64,000 nucleotides of DNA from Streptomyces sp. TSRI0281 (GTDB taxonomy: Bacteria; Actinomycetota; Actinomycetes; Streptomycetales; Streptomycetaceae): assembly GCF_001905125.1 (NCBI RefSeq), contig NZ_LWLE01000015.1:1-64000 (forward strand), written 5' to 3'. The notes under the pieces were generated by a model, which was not told where the DNA came from, did not search any database, and was given only the letters and a program-made list of their open reading frames with translations. The position numbers and the translations under genes were made by a program. Below are positions 16,574-25,526 of this stretch, piece after piece. Position 1 is the stretch's first letter. Each line of letters begins with the position of its first letter.

Positions 16574-17398
16574 ATGACCGCAAGCGCCATCGAATGCACC
16601 GGGCTGGTCTACCGCTTCGGCGCCACCCGCGCCGTCGACGATGTGGACTTCGCGGTCACCGCGGGTGAGGTCTTCGGACTGCTCGGCCCCAACGGCGCGG
16701 GCAAGACCACCACGATCAGGGCGATCACCACGCTCCTCCCCGTCCCGGCCGGGATGATCCGGGTCTTCGGCCACGATGTGGCCAAGGAACGGATGGGCGT
16801 GCGCCGCCTGCTCGGCTACGTCCCGCAGCAGCTCTCCGCCGACGCCGCCCTCACCGGGCGGGAGAACGTCACCCTCTTCGCCCGCGTGTACGACGTACCG
16901 CGCCGCGAACGCCCCCCTCGGGTGGCCCGGGCCCTCGACGCCGTCGGTCTCGGGGACGCGGCCGACCGGATGGCGGGTACGTACTCCGGCGGTATGGTCC
17001 GTCGTCTCGAACTCGCCCAGGCGCTGGTGAGTTCGCCCCGCCTGCTGATCCTGGACGAACCGACCATCGGGCTCGATCCGATCGCCCGTACCAGTGTGTG
17101 GGAGCGGCTCGACCAGGCCCGTGCCGCCACCGGGATGACCATCCTGGTCACCACCCACTCCATGGACGAGGCGGACCGGTACTGCGACCGCCTCGCGCTG
17201 ATGCACCAGGGCCGGATCAGAGCCCTCGGCACCCCGGACAGTCTGAAGTCCGGGCTGGAGCGCCGTGCTCCGGCCGGCCGCGCCCCCACGCTGGAGGACG
17301 TCTTCCGCCACTACGCGGGCAACGGTCTCGACGACGACGAGGGAGGCGATTTCAGTGATGTGCGCAGCACACGCCGTACGGCGTCCCGTCTCGGCTGA
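16574..17398 (+). CDS. ABC-2 type exporter, ATP-binding subunit
   Basis: 274 residues. A complete nucleotide-binding domain: Walker A GPNGAGKTT, Q-loop YVPQQLS, signature YSGGMVRRLELA, Walker B LLILDEPTIGLD, H-loop VTTHSMDEAD. It is of the daunorubicin-resistance (DrrA)-like class with the EDVFRHYAG C-terminal motif. ATG 16574 has AGAGGTGA upstream. It energises the membrane subunit encoded just downstream, whose start lies inside its last 15 codons. Drug or metabolite export is inferred from class and MarR control. Confidence 0.9.
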   Translation: MTASAIECTGLVYRFGATRAVDDVDFAVTAGEVFGLLGPNGAGKTTTIRAITTLLPVPAGMIRVFGHDVAKERMGVRRLLGYVPQQLSADAALTGRENVTLFARVYDVPRRERPPRVARALDAVGLGDAADRMAGTYSGGMVRRLELAQALVSSPRLLILDEPTIGLDPIARTSVWERLDQARAATGMTILVTTHSMDEADRYCDRLALMHQGRIRALGTPDSLKSGLERRAPAGRAPTLEDVFRHYAGNGLDDDEGGDFSDVRSTRRTASRLG

Positions 17399-18203
17399 AC
17401 CCGGCCCGCTGCCCATCGAGCCCTCCCGGGTGCGCACCGGCTGGTCCGTGCTGCCCTCGCGGGTGGCCGCGATGTGCGCGGTGGAGCTCCAGAAGCTCCG
17501 CCACGACCGGACCGAGCTGTACACCAGGGCGATCCAGCCGGCCCTCTGGCTGCTGATCTTCGGCGAGACCTTCACCCGGATCGGCGCGATACCCACGGGG
17601 CACGTGCCCTACCTCGACTTCCTCGCCCCGGGGATCATCGCCCAGTCCGCGATGTTCATCGCCATCTTCTACGGCATCCAGATCATCTGGGAGCGCGACG
17701 CGGGCGTGCTGAACAAGCTGTTGGTCACCCCGACCCCGCGGTCCGCGCTCGTCACCGGCAAGGCGTTCGCCGCCGGTGTGAAGGCGCTGATCCAGGCCGT
17801 GGTGGTGATCCTCATCGCCGCGGTACTGGGGGTCGGGCTCACCTGGAATCCGCTGCGTCTGGCGGGGGTGGCGCTGGTGGTGGTCCTGGGATCGGCCTTC
17901 TTCGCCTGTCTGTCGATGACGATCGCCGGCATCGTGCTCACCCGGGACCGGCTGATGGGTATCGGTCAGGCGATCACCATGCCGCTGTTCTTCGCCTCCA
18001 ACGCGCTCTATCCGGTGGCCCTGATGCCGAGCTGGCTCCAAGTGGTGAGCCGGGCCAATCCGCTGAGCTACGAGGTGGACGCCCTGCGCGGCCTGCTGAT
18101 CGGCACCCCGGCCCACCTTCCCCTGGATCTCGGGGTGCTCTGTCTCGCGGCGCTCGTGGGCATCGTCTCCGCCTCGGCGCTGATGGGCCGGCTGGCCCGC
18201 TGA
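17355..18203 (+). CDS. ABC-2 type exporter, membrane subunit
   Basis: 282 residues with six predicted membrane helices (LWLLIFGETF, GIIAQSAMFIAIFYGIQI, VVVILIAAVLGVGL, LVVVLGSAFFACLSM, ITMPLFFASNALYPV, LGVLCLAALVGIVSAS). ABC-2 family with the conserved FASNALYPV and LPSWL-like segment and the ANPLSYEVDALRGLL motif of DrrB-type permeases. GTG 17355 is chosen because GGGAGG lies eight bases upstream; ATG 17358 is adjacent. It overlaps the ATPase gene by 44 bases and is the last gene of the operon, followed by a hairpin terminator. Confidence 0.9.
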   Translation: MMCAAHAVRRPVSAEPGPLPIEPSRVRTGWSVLPSRVAAMCAVELQKLRHDRTELYTRAIQPALWLLIFGETFTRIGAIPTGHVPYLDFLAPGIIAQSAMFIAIFYGIQIIWERDAGVLNKLLVTPTPRSALVTGKAFAAGVKALIQAVVVILIAAVLGVGLTWNPLRLAGVALVVVLGSAFFACLSMTIAGIVLTRDRLMGIGQAITMPLFFASNALYPVALMPSWLQVVSRANPLSYEVDALRGLLIGTPAHLPLDLGVLCLAALVGIVSASALMGRLAR

Positions 18204-18205
18204 GG

Positions 18206-18242
18206 GCCCACCGGCGCATCGGTGAAGGATCGGCCGGTGGGC
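18206..18242 (+). terminator. Hairpin after the ABC exporter operon
   Basis: GCCCACCGGC and GCCGGTGGGC are perfect 10-base arms (18206-18215 and 18233-18242) starting three bases after the permease stop. No T run, as usual in high-GC actinomycetes. Confidence 0.6.
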
Positions 18243-18564
18243 GGAGCGAAGAGGAAGGCGGTCCGCGCGCCGAGGGAGAGCGCGCACCGTACGGATGTTG
18301 TGATCATCGGCGGCACTCCGCTCCTTCGCCGGGAGCCTGTGGGCGTGCCGCGCATGCTACGTGATCGCCGGCCCCGTGGGGGCGGCCTTTGCCCCGGGCG
18401 CGTAACTCTGTACAGGATGCGGCTGCTGAGTACCTTTCAGGCAGTTCGGGTCGGGCCCGTGCGGGTCGGGCGGCTCCGGTCGGGGCTGTCCGGGCGCGTG
18501 AAGGGTGAGGGCCCGGTCGCGGGAGAGCGACCGGAGCGTCGGAAGAACACGGGTGGGGACGAGC
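18243..18564. other. Intergenic region before the Hsp90-like gene
   Basis: About 320 bases without a convincing gene. Presumed promoter of the downstream large gene. No clear -35/-10 pair or repeat was identified by eye. Confidence 0.4.
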
Positions 18565-21500
18565 ATGGTGGTGCGGGGGACGGCGGAGGAAGTGCGGGCC
18601 GCGCGGTGGGCCGAGCGGTTGTTCCGGAAGAAGGTACCGGCGGGGCGGGCGGTGCCCGAGCCGCGGGGGCCCGGGGCCGTGTGCGCGGCCGTCGAGACGT
18701 TCGCGCGACTCGCCGCCGACGCCGGAGTCATGCAGGACTCGGTGACCGGCGCCCGGCGGGGCGCCAAGAGGATGTCGACCGATCGCCTCCAGGGGCTGTC
18801 GGAGGTCGTACAGAACGCGGAGGACCTCGGCGCCACCGAAGTCCGGGTCCTGGTACGGGAACGGACGCTCCTGATCGCCCACAACGGCAGGCCGGTCCGG
18901 CTCACCGACGTCATCCCGCTCTCGATGCCCTGGGTGACCAGCAAGGCGCAGGACGCCGAGGCGACCGGGCGGTTCGGGATCGGCCTGATGACGCTGTTCA
19001 CCTTCTCGCCGTCGATCGAGGTGCACAGCGGCCACTACCGGCTGCGGATCGCGGAGTCGGGTGTGGGACTGGCGCCGGCGCGCACCTTCCCGCCCCACGT
19101 CGGGGGCGACGGCTGGACCGTGTTCCGTGTTCCGCTCACCGACGCGCGGCTCACGGCCGCCGACGTGGACGCCTGGCTGAGCGCCTGGGGAAACGAGGCG
19201 CTGCTCTTCCTCCGCCAGGTCGCCGACGTGGTCCATCTCGACGTCAGGGGCCGGGTACGGCAGCGTCTCGCCCTTCACCGGCAGGGCGGCGGCGCCTTCA
19301 CCGCCGACATCGCCGGCGAGGCGGTACGCGTGGAGGTCTCGGAGGTCCGCGATCCGGACGGGCTCCGCTGGCAGGTCTGCGCCACGGCCGTGACGACCCC
19401 GCCGGACGTCGAGCCCGAGTCGAAGGCCGCCGGGGAGCGGACGCCCCTCGCGGTCGCCCTGCCGCTGGGCAAGGCCCGTACCGGCACCGGCCACGTCCAT
19501 GTCCGGCTCCCCGTCACCCCGTTGGGGCTGCCCCTTCGTGTGCACGCCCCGTTCGATCCCGCCCCCAGCCGGCAGGACCTGCGCGAGACCGAGTGGAACG
19601 ACGCGCTCGTGCGGGGCGTGGCCGACCTCTGGGCGGCCGCCCTCGTGGAACGGTTCCGCCACGGCCCGGCCGCGTCCTGGCGGATGCTGCCCCTGCCGCA
19701 GGAGGTGAAGGTCCACGACGGTGTCGTCGGCCGGCTGGAGAGCACCGTTCTCCGGCGCTCGCGCGAGCAGGTCTCCGTACGGCTGCGCATCGACGTTCCC
19801 GGCCACGGGCCGCTGAAACTGGCCGACCTGGCCCTGGAGGCCCCCGAACTCGGCCGCGTGCTGACCGAGGCCGACATCCAGCAGGTGGCACAGTGCCCGG
19901 CCCTGCCGCACGCGGCCCGGGACCCGGAGGCGCGATACCGGGACATCCTGGGCGACTGGGAGGACCACGGCGGCGCCGGGCCCGTGGACGTCGGGGTACG
20001 GGAGGCGATGGCGCTGCTCGGCGACCCGGAGCGGCCGTTGGACGCGGTCATCGAACTGGCCGCCGTCGGTGCCGCCACCGGGGGAATGGCCTACCGGCTG
20101 TGCGACTTCGCGTGGGTGGAGGACGACGATGGGATCCGACGTCCGCCACCGGGACTGTCGGACCTGCGCATGTTCGCCGACCGGCGCGGCGGTCTGGCCG
20201 AGAGCCTCGGATTCGCCCATGCCCTGCACCCCGCCTTCCTCGCCGGCACGCCGGCCGCGACCCGGGTGCGCGAGTGGCTGCGTGCCCAGAACGCGCTGCT
20301 GACCGACGGCGACCAGGTCACCGTGATCCGACGCCTGGCGACCTACGGAAGACGGGGCGGCGGCGCGGCTCTCCCCCTCACCGACGAGCAACTGCGCCTC
20401 CTCAAGGACGCCTTCGCCCAGGTACCGGAGCGCGATCGGCCCCCGCTCGGCGGCGACATCGGCCGGATCATCACGCTCCGGGCCCGGCGCTACGATGCCG
20501 AGGGCAAGCGGCACGACGTACAGGCGACTCCGGCCGAGGCATACCTCCCGCCGGGCATCGACAGCGCCGACCGCGACGAGAGCTTCGCCCACGCGGCAGG
20601 CACCACACCGGGCCTGGCCTGGCTCCGGCCGCGCTACAACGACGTACTGCGGTCCGGTGGTTCCGGCATGAGGCCGCTGAACTTCCTCAGGCTGCTCGGA
20701 GCCCGGACGGCGCCCGGTGTCCGGGTGCACCGGCACCGGAGGGAACGGCTCCAGCGCCAGGGGGTGCACGCCCTCGCGCCGGGTTCGCCCAAGAGCCGTA
20801 CGCGTCGGATGACCCGGCTCGGTGCCACGTACACACTCGACGACCACGAGAGCCCCGACCTCGACGCCGTGGTGCGCTCCATCGCCGCGGAGCCGGACGG
20901 ACCGGCGCGCAGAAAGCGGGCGGTCGCCCTCCTCCATGTCCTCGGCAGGGCCTGGAGCAGCCGCTTCTCCGACCATGAGTCGGTCGAGGCCGCGCACGAC
21001 TACTACGTCTGGGACGTGAAGGCCAGGATCCCGGGCTTCTGGCTGTGGACACTGCGGGAGACCCCCTGGCTGGACAGCGAGAGCGGGACCGCCACGGCGC
21101 CCTCGGCCCTGCGCAGACGTACCGAGGCGACAGCGGCGGTCTACGGCACCGACGCGGACGGGCTCCTGCACCGGGACATCCAGGCGGCCGCCGGACGCCG
21201 CGGGGAGGTCCTGCGGGCCCTTGCCGTCGGGGGCGAACCGACCGCGGCCGACATCCTTGAGCGGCTGCGCCGACAGCGCGGGTCGCAACGGGCGGGCGGG
21301 GACCACGACCATGCCGCGGCGCTGCTCCTGTACCGGGCCCTGGCGGTGCGGACGGGCCTGCCACGTGGCCTGTCCGCCACCGGAGCGGCGGGCCCGGCCG
21401 GCGACGTATCGCGTGCCGACATCGCACGGGCCTTCGCCGAGGGCGACGGGCTGGTCCTGACCGAGTCGGGCTGGCGCACCCCAGGCGCCTGCCTGCGAGG

Positions 21501-23118
21501 CAAACCGCTGTTCGGTGAACTGCGCGACTTCGCGCCCGCCTTCGACGGCGGCGACGCCCTGTGGGAGGCGGTGGGAGTGCCGCTGCCCGGTGCCGATGAC
21601 GCGATCGCCGTCATCCGGCGACTCGTACCCGCGGCACCGGGCGGGCGGCGGACGGAGCCGGACGCGGCGGCTCAGGCCGTGCTGCTGCAGAGCCTGCAGT
21701 TCCTCCAGGAACTGGCGGCCGGGGACCCCGAGAAGCTGAGAGGGAAGCGGCTCGGCCGCCTGCCGCTCTGGACGAGCCACGGGTGGACCGGCCGCCGTCC
21801 CGTGTACGCCGTGGAGGAGGCCGGGCTCGCCGCCGCGCTGACGGCCGCGCAGGCACCGCCCGTATGGTGCCCCGGCGCGGAACTCGAACAGTTCCGGGAC
21901 CTCCTGCCCCATCTGGGCATCACCGTCGTCGGCGGCGACGCCATCGTGCCGTACGCCTCCGGACCGCCCGACCCCGACGCTCACGCGACAGCCCGGCTCT
22001 CGTCGGCCGTCGCGCACCTCCGCGAGGACCTCCAGCGCAGCGATCCCGCCACGGCCCGGGAACTCCAGGGCTCCTGGGACGAACTGACCGGCCTGGTCGT
22101 CCACATCGAGCCCGCACTCGCGTGCACGGTGACACTGCCGGGGCAGCCCGACCCGCCCGGCCCGCTCCGCGTCCCGGTTCAGACGGCGATCGACTGGGAC
22201 GAGGGCACTCTCTACGCCCGTGACGACCGGGTCCTGGCCCGGTCCGGCGGCGTGGGCCGGGCGCTCGCGGCCCGGTTCCGCGCCAGACGGCGAGAGGTCG
22301 CCCACGCGTGGAGCGCGGCATGGGAGCGCGCCGACTCCGGACCGATCGCCACAGAGATCGTCAGGGCGGAGGACCGTATCGAGGAGCGCCGGGCGGCCGC
22401 GGACGCCGAACACGCACAGCGGCTGGCCGAGTTCCACCAGGAGACGAACGCACGGCACGCCTCGGCCGGCAAAGCCCGTCCCGCGAAGCCGAAGCCGCCG
22501 GCCGTGAAGCAGCCCGGAGCACCGTCGGGGGTCTCCTCCGCGGCCGTCCCGCCGCGTCGCCTCGTCGACCCCGGGCTGCTGCGCCCCGTACTGGACCGGG
22601 CGGCGATCACCGGCCGGAGCGGCCGGCCCGCCGCCGGGGCCACCGGGAGCGGACCGGTCCGGCCCACCCTGTCGGGGCCGCGGGCGGAACCGGCTGTTCC
22701 GCAGCAACGGAGCGCGCTGAAGGCGTTCAGCGCCCTGGACCAGGAGGCCGTCGCCCTGGACCTGGTGCGCCTGGCTCTGGCGCGGGACGACGAGGAACTG
22801 CGGGACCTGCGGGCGCAGCGCGGTCTGGGCGCCGACGCGGCCGACGAGCTGAGCCGCTTCTACGAGGTGAAGTCCTTCCTGCGCAGGGAGCCGGACTCCC
22901 TCTCCGTGACGCCCCACGAGTACGAACGGGCCGCCACCGAGAAGGACTTCTTCCTCGTGGTGGTGTCGGGCCTGGAGGACGGGGCGGGCGAGCATGCCAC
23001 CGTACGGATCATCCTCGATCCGCTGCGCGAGCTCTCCGCCCACCCCAGCGCGAATGTGACGCTCACCGGCGTTCGCGGGTGCCGGAGCTTCTCCATCCCC
23101 TTCGAGCGGGCGGACTGA
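18565..23118 (+). CDS. Hsp90/sacsin-like ATPase fused to DUF3883 nuclease-like domain
   Basis: 1517 residues, predicted cytosolic. Residues about 60-260 are a GHKL ATPase of the sacsin-like type: LQGLSEVVQNAEDLG at about 75, AHNG at about 105 in place of DNG, and ATGRFGIGLMTLF at about 133. A very long middle follows (260-1250, unassigned). A charged, Ala/Arg/Glu-rich helical stretch (about 1260-1330) and a Pro-rich linker come next. Residues about 1395-1517 are a DUF3883/NO VEIN C-terminal domain with YEVKS (E1434, K1436) and LSVTPHEYERAATE, a PD-(D/E)xK-like fold. ATG 18565 follows GGGGAC; an in-frame upstream start at 18505 is less likely. Single-gene unit closed by its own terminator. ATPase-plus-DUF3883 proteins occur in anti-phage islands, so defence is possible but unproven. 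Confidence 0.75.
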   Translation: MVVRGTAEEVRAARWAERLFRKKVPAGRAVPEPRGPGAVCAAVETFARLAADAGVMQDSVTGARRGAKRMSTDRLQGLSEVVQNAEDLGATEVRVLVRERTLLIAHNGRPVRLTDVIPLSMPWVTSKAQDAEATGRFGIGLMTLFTFSPSIEVHSGHYRLRIAESGVGLAPARTFPPHVGGDGWTVFRVPLTDARLTAADVDAWLSAWGNEALLFLRQVADVVHLDVRGRVRQRLALHRQGGGAFTADIAGEAVRVEVSEVRDPDGLRWQVCATAVTTPPDVEPESKAAGERTPLAVALPLGKARTGTGHVHVRLPVTPLGLPLRVHAPFDPAPSRQDLRETEWNDALVRGVADLWAAALVERFRHGPAASWRMLPLPQEVKVHDGVVGRLESTVLRRSREQVSVRLRIDVPGHGPLKLADLALEAPELGRVLTEADIQQVAQCPALPHAARDPEARYRDILGDWEDHGGAGPVDVGVREAMALLGDPERPLDAVIELAAVGAATGGMAYRLCDFAWVEDDDGIRRPPPGLSDLRMFADRRGGLAESLGFAHALHPAFLAGTPAATRVREWLRAQNALLTDGDQVTVIRRLATYGRRGGGAALPLTDEQLRLLKDAFAQVPERDRPPLGGDIGRIITLRARRYDAEGKRHDVQATPAEAYLPPGIDSADRDESFAHAAGTTPGLAWLRPRYNDVLRSGGSGMRPLNFLRLLGARTAPGVRVHRHRRERLQRQGVHALAPGSPKSRTRRMTRLGATYTLDDHESPDLDAVVRSIAAEPDGPARRKRAVALLHVLGRAWSSRFSDHESVEAAHDYYVWDVKARIPGFWLWTLRETPWLDSESGTATAPSALRRRTEATAAVYGTDADGLLHRDIQAAAGRRGEVLRALAVGGEPTAADILERLRRQRGSQRAGGDHDHAAALLLYRALAVRTGLPRGLSATGAAGPAGDVSRADIARAFAEGDGLVLTESGWRTPGACLRGKPLFGELRDFAPAFDGGDALWEAVGVPLPGADDAIAVIRRLVPAAPGGRRTEPDAAAQAVLLQSLQFLQELAAGDPEKLRGKRLGRLPLWTSHGWTGRRPVYAVEEAGLAAALTAAQAPPVWCPGAELEQFRDLLPHLGITVVGGDAIVPYASGPPDPDAHATARLSSAVAHLREDLQRSDPATARELQGSWDELTGLVVHIEPALACTVTLPGQPDPPGPLRVPVQTAIDWDEGTLYARDDRVLARSGGVGRALAARFRARRREVAHAWSAAWERADSGPIATEIVRAEDRIEERRAAADAEHAQRLAEFHQETNARHASAGKARPAKPKPPAVKQPGAPSGVSSAAVPPRRLVDPGLLRPVLDRAAITGRSGRPAAGATGSGPVRPTLSGPRAEPAVPQQRSALKAFSALDQEAVALDLVRLALARDDEELRDLRAQRGLGADAADELSRFYEVKSFLRREPDSLSVTPHEYERAATEKDFFLVVVSGLEDGAGEHATVRIILDPLRELSAHPSANVTLTGVRGCRSFSIPFERAD

Positions 23119-23126
23119 AGGGAATG

Positions 23127-23169
23127 ACAGGTCCGGGGGGCAGCGGTCACCGGCCGCCCCCGGACCTGT
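23127..23169 (+). terminator. Strong hairpin terminator with a duplicated 3' arm
   Basis: ACAGGTCCGGGGGG (23127-23140) pairs with the CCCCCGGACCTGT arm ending at 23169. A second copy of that 3' arm lies at 23188-23203, giving two mutually exclusive hairpins. It lies just after the Hsp90-like gene. Confidence 0.65.
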
Positions 23170-23224
23170 CCCGGGGCGCTCACCGGCTGCCCCCGGACCT
23201 GTCCCGGCGGCGGCTTTCCGACGG

Positions 23225-23251
23225 TGTGTACGGCCGTCGTGTGTACGGCCG
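23225..23251 (+). repeat. Two direct copies of a 12-base repeat
   Basis: TGTGTACGGCCG occurs at 23225-23236 and 23240-23251 (15-base period), about 100 bases upstream of the phospholipase start. It could be an activator site. I could not match it to a known PHO box. Confidence 0.35.
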
Positions 23252-23347
23252 CCGTTCACAGTGACGTCGCTGCCTCTTCCCTTCCGCTCGGTCCTCTTGG
23301 AACATTCCGTTCGCTTCTGTTCCCTCACCCCAAGAGGCCCCACACTC

Positions 23348-25408
23348 ATGTCTGACATCAATCGGCGCCGCTTCCTCCAACTGGCGGGAGCGACAGCGGG
23401 TTTCGCCGCCCTGTCGAGCAGCATCGACCGTGCCGCCGCCATCCCCGCACACCGCGCCTCCGGCACCATCCAGGACATCGAGCACATCGTCGTGCTGATG
23501 CAGGAGAACCGTTCCTTCGATCACTACTTCGGCGCGCTGAAGGGAGTACGCGGATTCGGGGACCCGCGCCCCGTGACACTGCCCGGCGGGAAGCCGGTCT
23601 GGCACCAGGCGGACGGCGCGCAGAAGGAGACCCTGCCGTTCCACCCGACGGCCGACGACCTGGGGATGCAGTTCCTCCAGGGCCTCAACCACGACTGGGC
23701 GGGCGGCCACCAGGCGTACAACAACGGCCGCTACGACCGGTGGATACCCGCCAAGACGCCGACGACGATGGCCTACCTCACCCGCGAGGACATTCCCTTC
23801 CACTACGCGCTCGCCGACAAGTTCACCGTGTGCGACGCGTACCACTGCTCGTTCATCGGGGCCACCGACCCGAACCGCTACTACATGTGGACGGGGTACA
23901 CGGGCAACGACGGCACCGGCGGCGGTCCCGTCCTCGGCAACGAGGAGAAGGGCTACGGCTGGACCACCTACCCCGAACGCCTGGAGGAGGCCGGGATCTC
24001 CTGGAAGATCTACCAGGACACCGGGGACGGCCTGGACGCCGCCGGGCACTGGGGCTGGATCAACGACGCCTACCGGGGCAACTACGGCGACAACTCCCTG
24101 CTGTACTTCGACAAGTACCGCAACGCCCGGCCCGGAGACCCGCTGTACGACAAGGCGCGGACCGGGACGAACGTCAAGGGCGGCGACGGCTACTTCGACG
24201 AACTCACCGCGGACGTGAAGGCCGGGACGCTCCCGAAGATCTCCTGGGTCGCCGCTCCGGAAGCCTTTACCGAGCACGCCAACTTCCCCTCGAACTACGG
24301 CGCCTGGTACATCGCGCAGATGCTGGACGCGCTGACGTCGAACCCCGAGGTGTGGAGCCGGACCGCGCTGTTCATCACCTACGACGAGAACGACGGCTTC
24401 TTCGACCACGTCGTGCCGCCCTACCCGCCGGCCTCCGCGGCGCAGGGCCTGTCCACCGTCGATGTCGCCCCGGACCTCTACAAGGGCGGCATCTCCTACG
24501 CCGCGGGCGCCTACGGTCTCGGCCCGCGCGTCCCCATGCTCGTCGTCTCGCCCTGGAGCACCGGCGGTTACGTCTGCTCCGAGGTCTTCGACCACACCTC
24601 GATCCTCCGGTTCATGGAGCGGCGCTTCGGAGTGCGCGAGCCGAACATCTCACCGTGGCGGCGCGCGATCTGCGGCGACCTCACCTCGGCCTTCGACTTC
24701 GGCACCACGGACACCGCGCCCGTCACCCTGCCCGACACGTCCGGCTACGAGCCGCCGGACCACGACCGGCATCCCGACTACCGGCCCACGCCGCCCGGTG
24801 TCGGTTCCCTGCCCAAGCAGGAAGCGGGCGCGCGCCCCGCCCGGCCGCTGCCGTACGCGCCGTACGTCGACGGCGTGGTCAGGGTGGGCGACGGCCGCAT
24901 CGCCCTCACCTTCAGTCCGGGGGCGAAGGCGGGGGCGCAGTTCTACGTCACCTCGGCGAACCGCACCGACGCGCCGTGGACGTACACGGCCGAGGCGGGC
25001 AGGACGATCTCCGACACCTGGAACTCGGCCTACTCCAAGGGCACGCACGACCTCACGGTGCACGGCCCGAACGGATTCCTGCGCACCTTCAGGTGTCCCG
25101 CGACGACCGCGGGCCCCGAGGCGACGGCCCGCCACAACGCCGCCACCGGCAACCTGGACCTGACGCTCACCAACCCCGGCACCACGGAGGCCCGGCTGAC
25201 GGTCGCCAACGCCTACGGCGGACAGCCGCGGACGCTCACGGTGGGGCCGGGGGCCACGGTGCGTCACACGGTGGACCTCAGCGCCTCCCGGCGCTGGTAC
25301 GACGTGTCCGTCGTCATCGGCACGAGCACCGCCTTCCTGCGCCGCTTCGCCGGGCATGTGGAGACCGGAGCCGCGGGCGTCAGCGACCCGGCCACCGCCA
25401 CCACCTGA
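23348..25408 (+). CDS. Secreted phosphocholine-specific phospholipase C (Tat substrate)
   Basis: 686 residues. A twin-arginine signal (NRRRFLQLAGATAGFAAL) leads to an alkaline-phosphatase-like phosphoesterase domain: IEHIVVLMQENRSFDHYFG, EHAN, TYDENDGFFDHV and SEVFDHTSILRFMERRFG are the metal and substrate signatures of the PlcH/PlcN-type family. Two C-terminal beta domains (about 490-580 and 595-680) match the usual DUF756 repeats. Length is typical. ATG 23348 is chosen because it gives the Tat signal; AAGAGG lies ten bases upstream. It hydrolyses phosphatidylcholine outside the cell, probably to recover phosphate. Single-gene unit with terminators on both sides. Confidence 0.92.
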   Translation: MSDINRRRFLQLAGATAGFAALSSSIDRAAAIPAHRASGTIQDIEHIVVLMQENRSFDHYFGALKGVRGFGDPRPVTLPGGKPVWHQADGAQKETLPFHPTADDLGMQFLQGLNHDWAGGHQAYNNGRYDRWIPAKTPTTMAYLTREDIPFHYALADKFTVCDAYHCSFIGATDPNRYYMWTGYTGNDGTGGGPVLGNEEKGYGWTTYPERLEEAGISWKIYQDTGDGLDAAGHWGWINDAYRGNYGDNSLLYFDKYRNARPGDPLYDKARTGTNVKGGDGYFDELTADVKAGTLPKISWVAAPEAFTEHANFPSNYGAWYIAQMLDALTSNPEVWSRTALFITYDENDGFFDHVVPPYPPASAAQGLSTVDVAPDLYKGGISYAAGAYGLGPRVPMLVVSPWSTGGYVCSEVFDHTSILRFMERRFGVREPNISPWRRAICGDLTSAFDFGTTDTAPVTLPDTSGYEPPDHDRHPDYRPTPPGVGSLPKQEAGARPARPLPYAPYVDGVVRVGDGRIALTFSPGAKAGAQFYVTSANRTDAPWTYTAEAGRTISDTWNSAYSKGTHDLTVHGPNGFLRTFRCPATTAGPEATARHNAATGNLDLTLTNPGTTEARLTVANAYGGQPRTLTVGPGATVRHTVDLSASRRWYDVSVVIGTSTAFLRRFAGHVETGAAGVSDPATATT

Positions 25409-25462
25409 CCGGTCCCGTCCGACGGCCGCCGGTACCCGGCGGCCGAGCGTCGGTGCGACGAC

Positions 25463-25500
25463 CGAGGGGCCGTGCCGGAACCCTCCGGCACGGCTCCTCG
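25463..25500 (+). terminator. Hairpin terminator of the phospholipase gene
   Basis: A long stem (CGAGGGGCCGTGCCGG with CCGGCACGGCTCCTCG, one mismatch). A shorter hairpin, GGCCGCCGG/CCGGCGGCC, precedes it at 25424-25444. It lies between convergent genes and may serve both strands. Confidence 0.7.
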
Positions 25501-25526
25501 GCCGTTCGCGTGTGTCCGGGTGCCCG

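Noticed and set aside
23225..23251. PHO box controlling the phospholipase C gene
   Set aside because: The direct repeat has a 15-base period and lacks the 11-base GTTCACC-type units of Streptomyces PhoP sites.
18304..23487. A 1727-codon open frame on the minus strand opposite the Hsp90-like gene
   Set aside because: It mirrors the real gene, gives Arg/Gly/Pro-rich sequence with no domain, and spans the gene's terminator. Long antisense frames are a by-product of high-GC codon bias.
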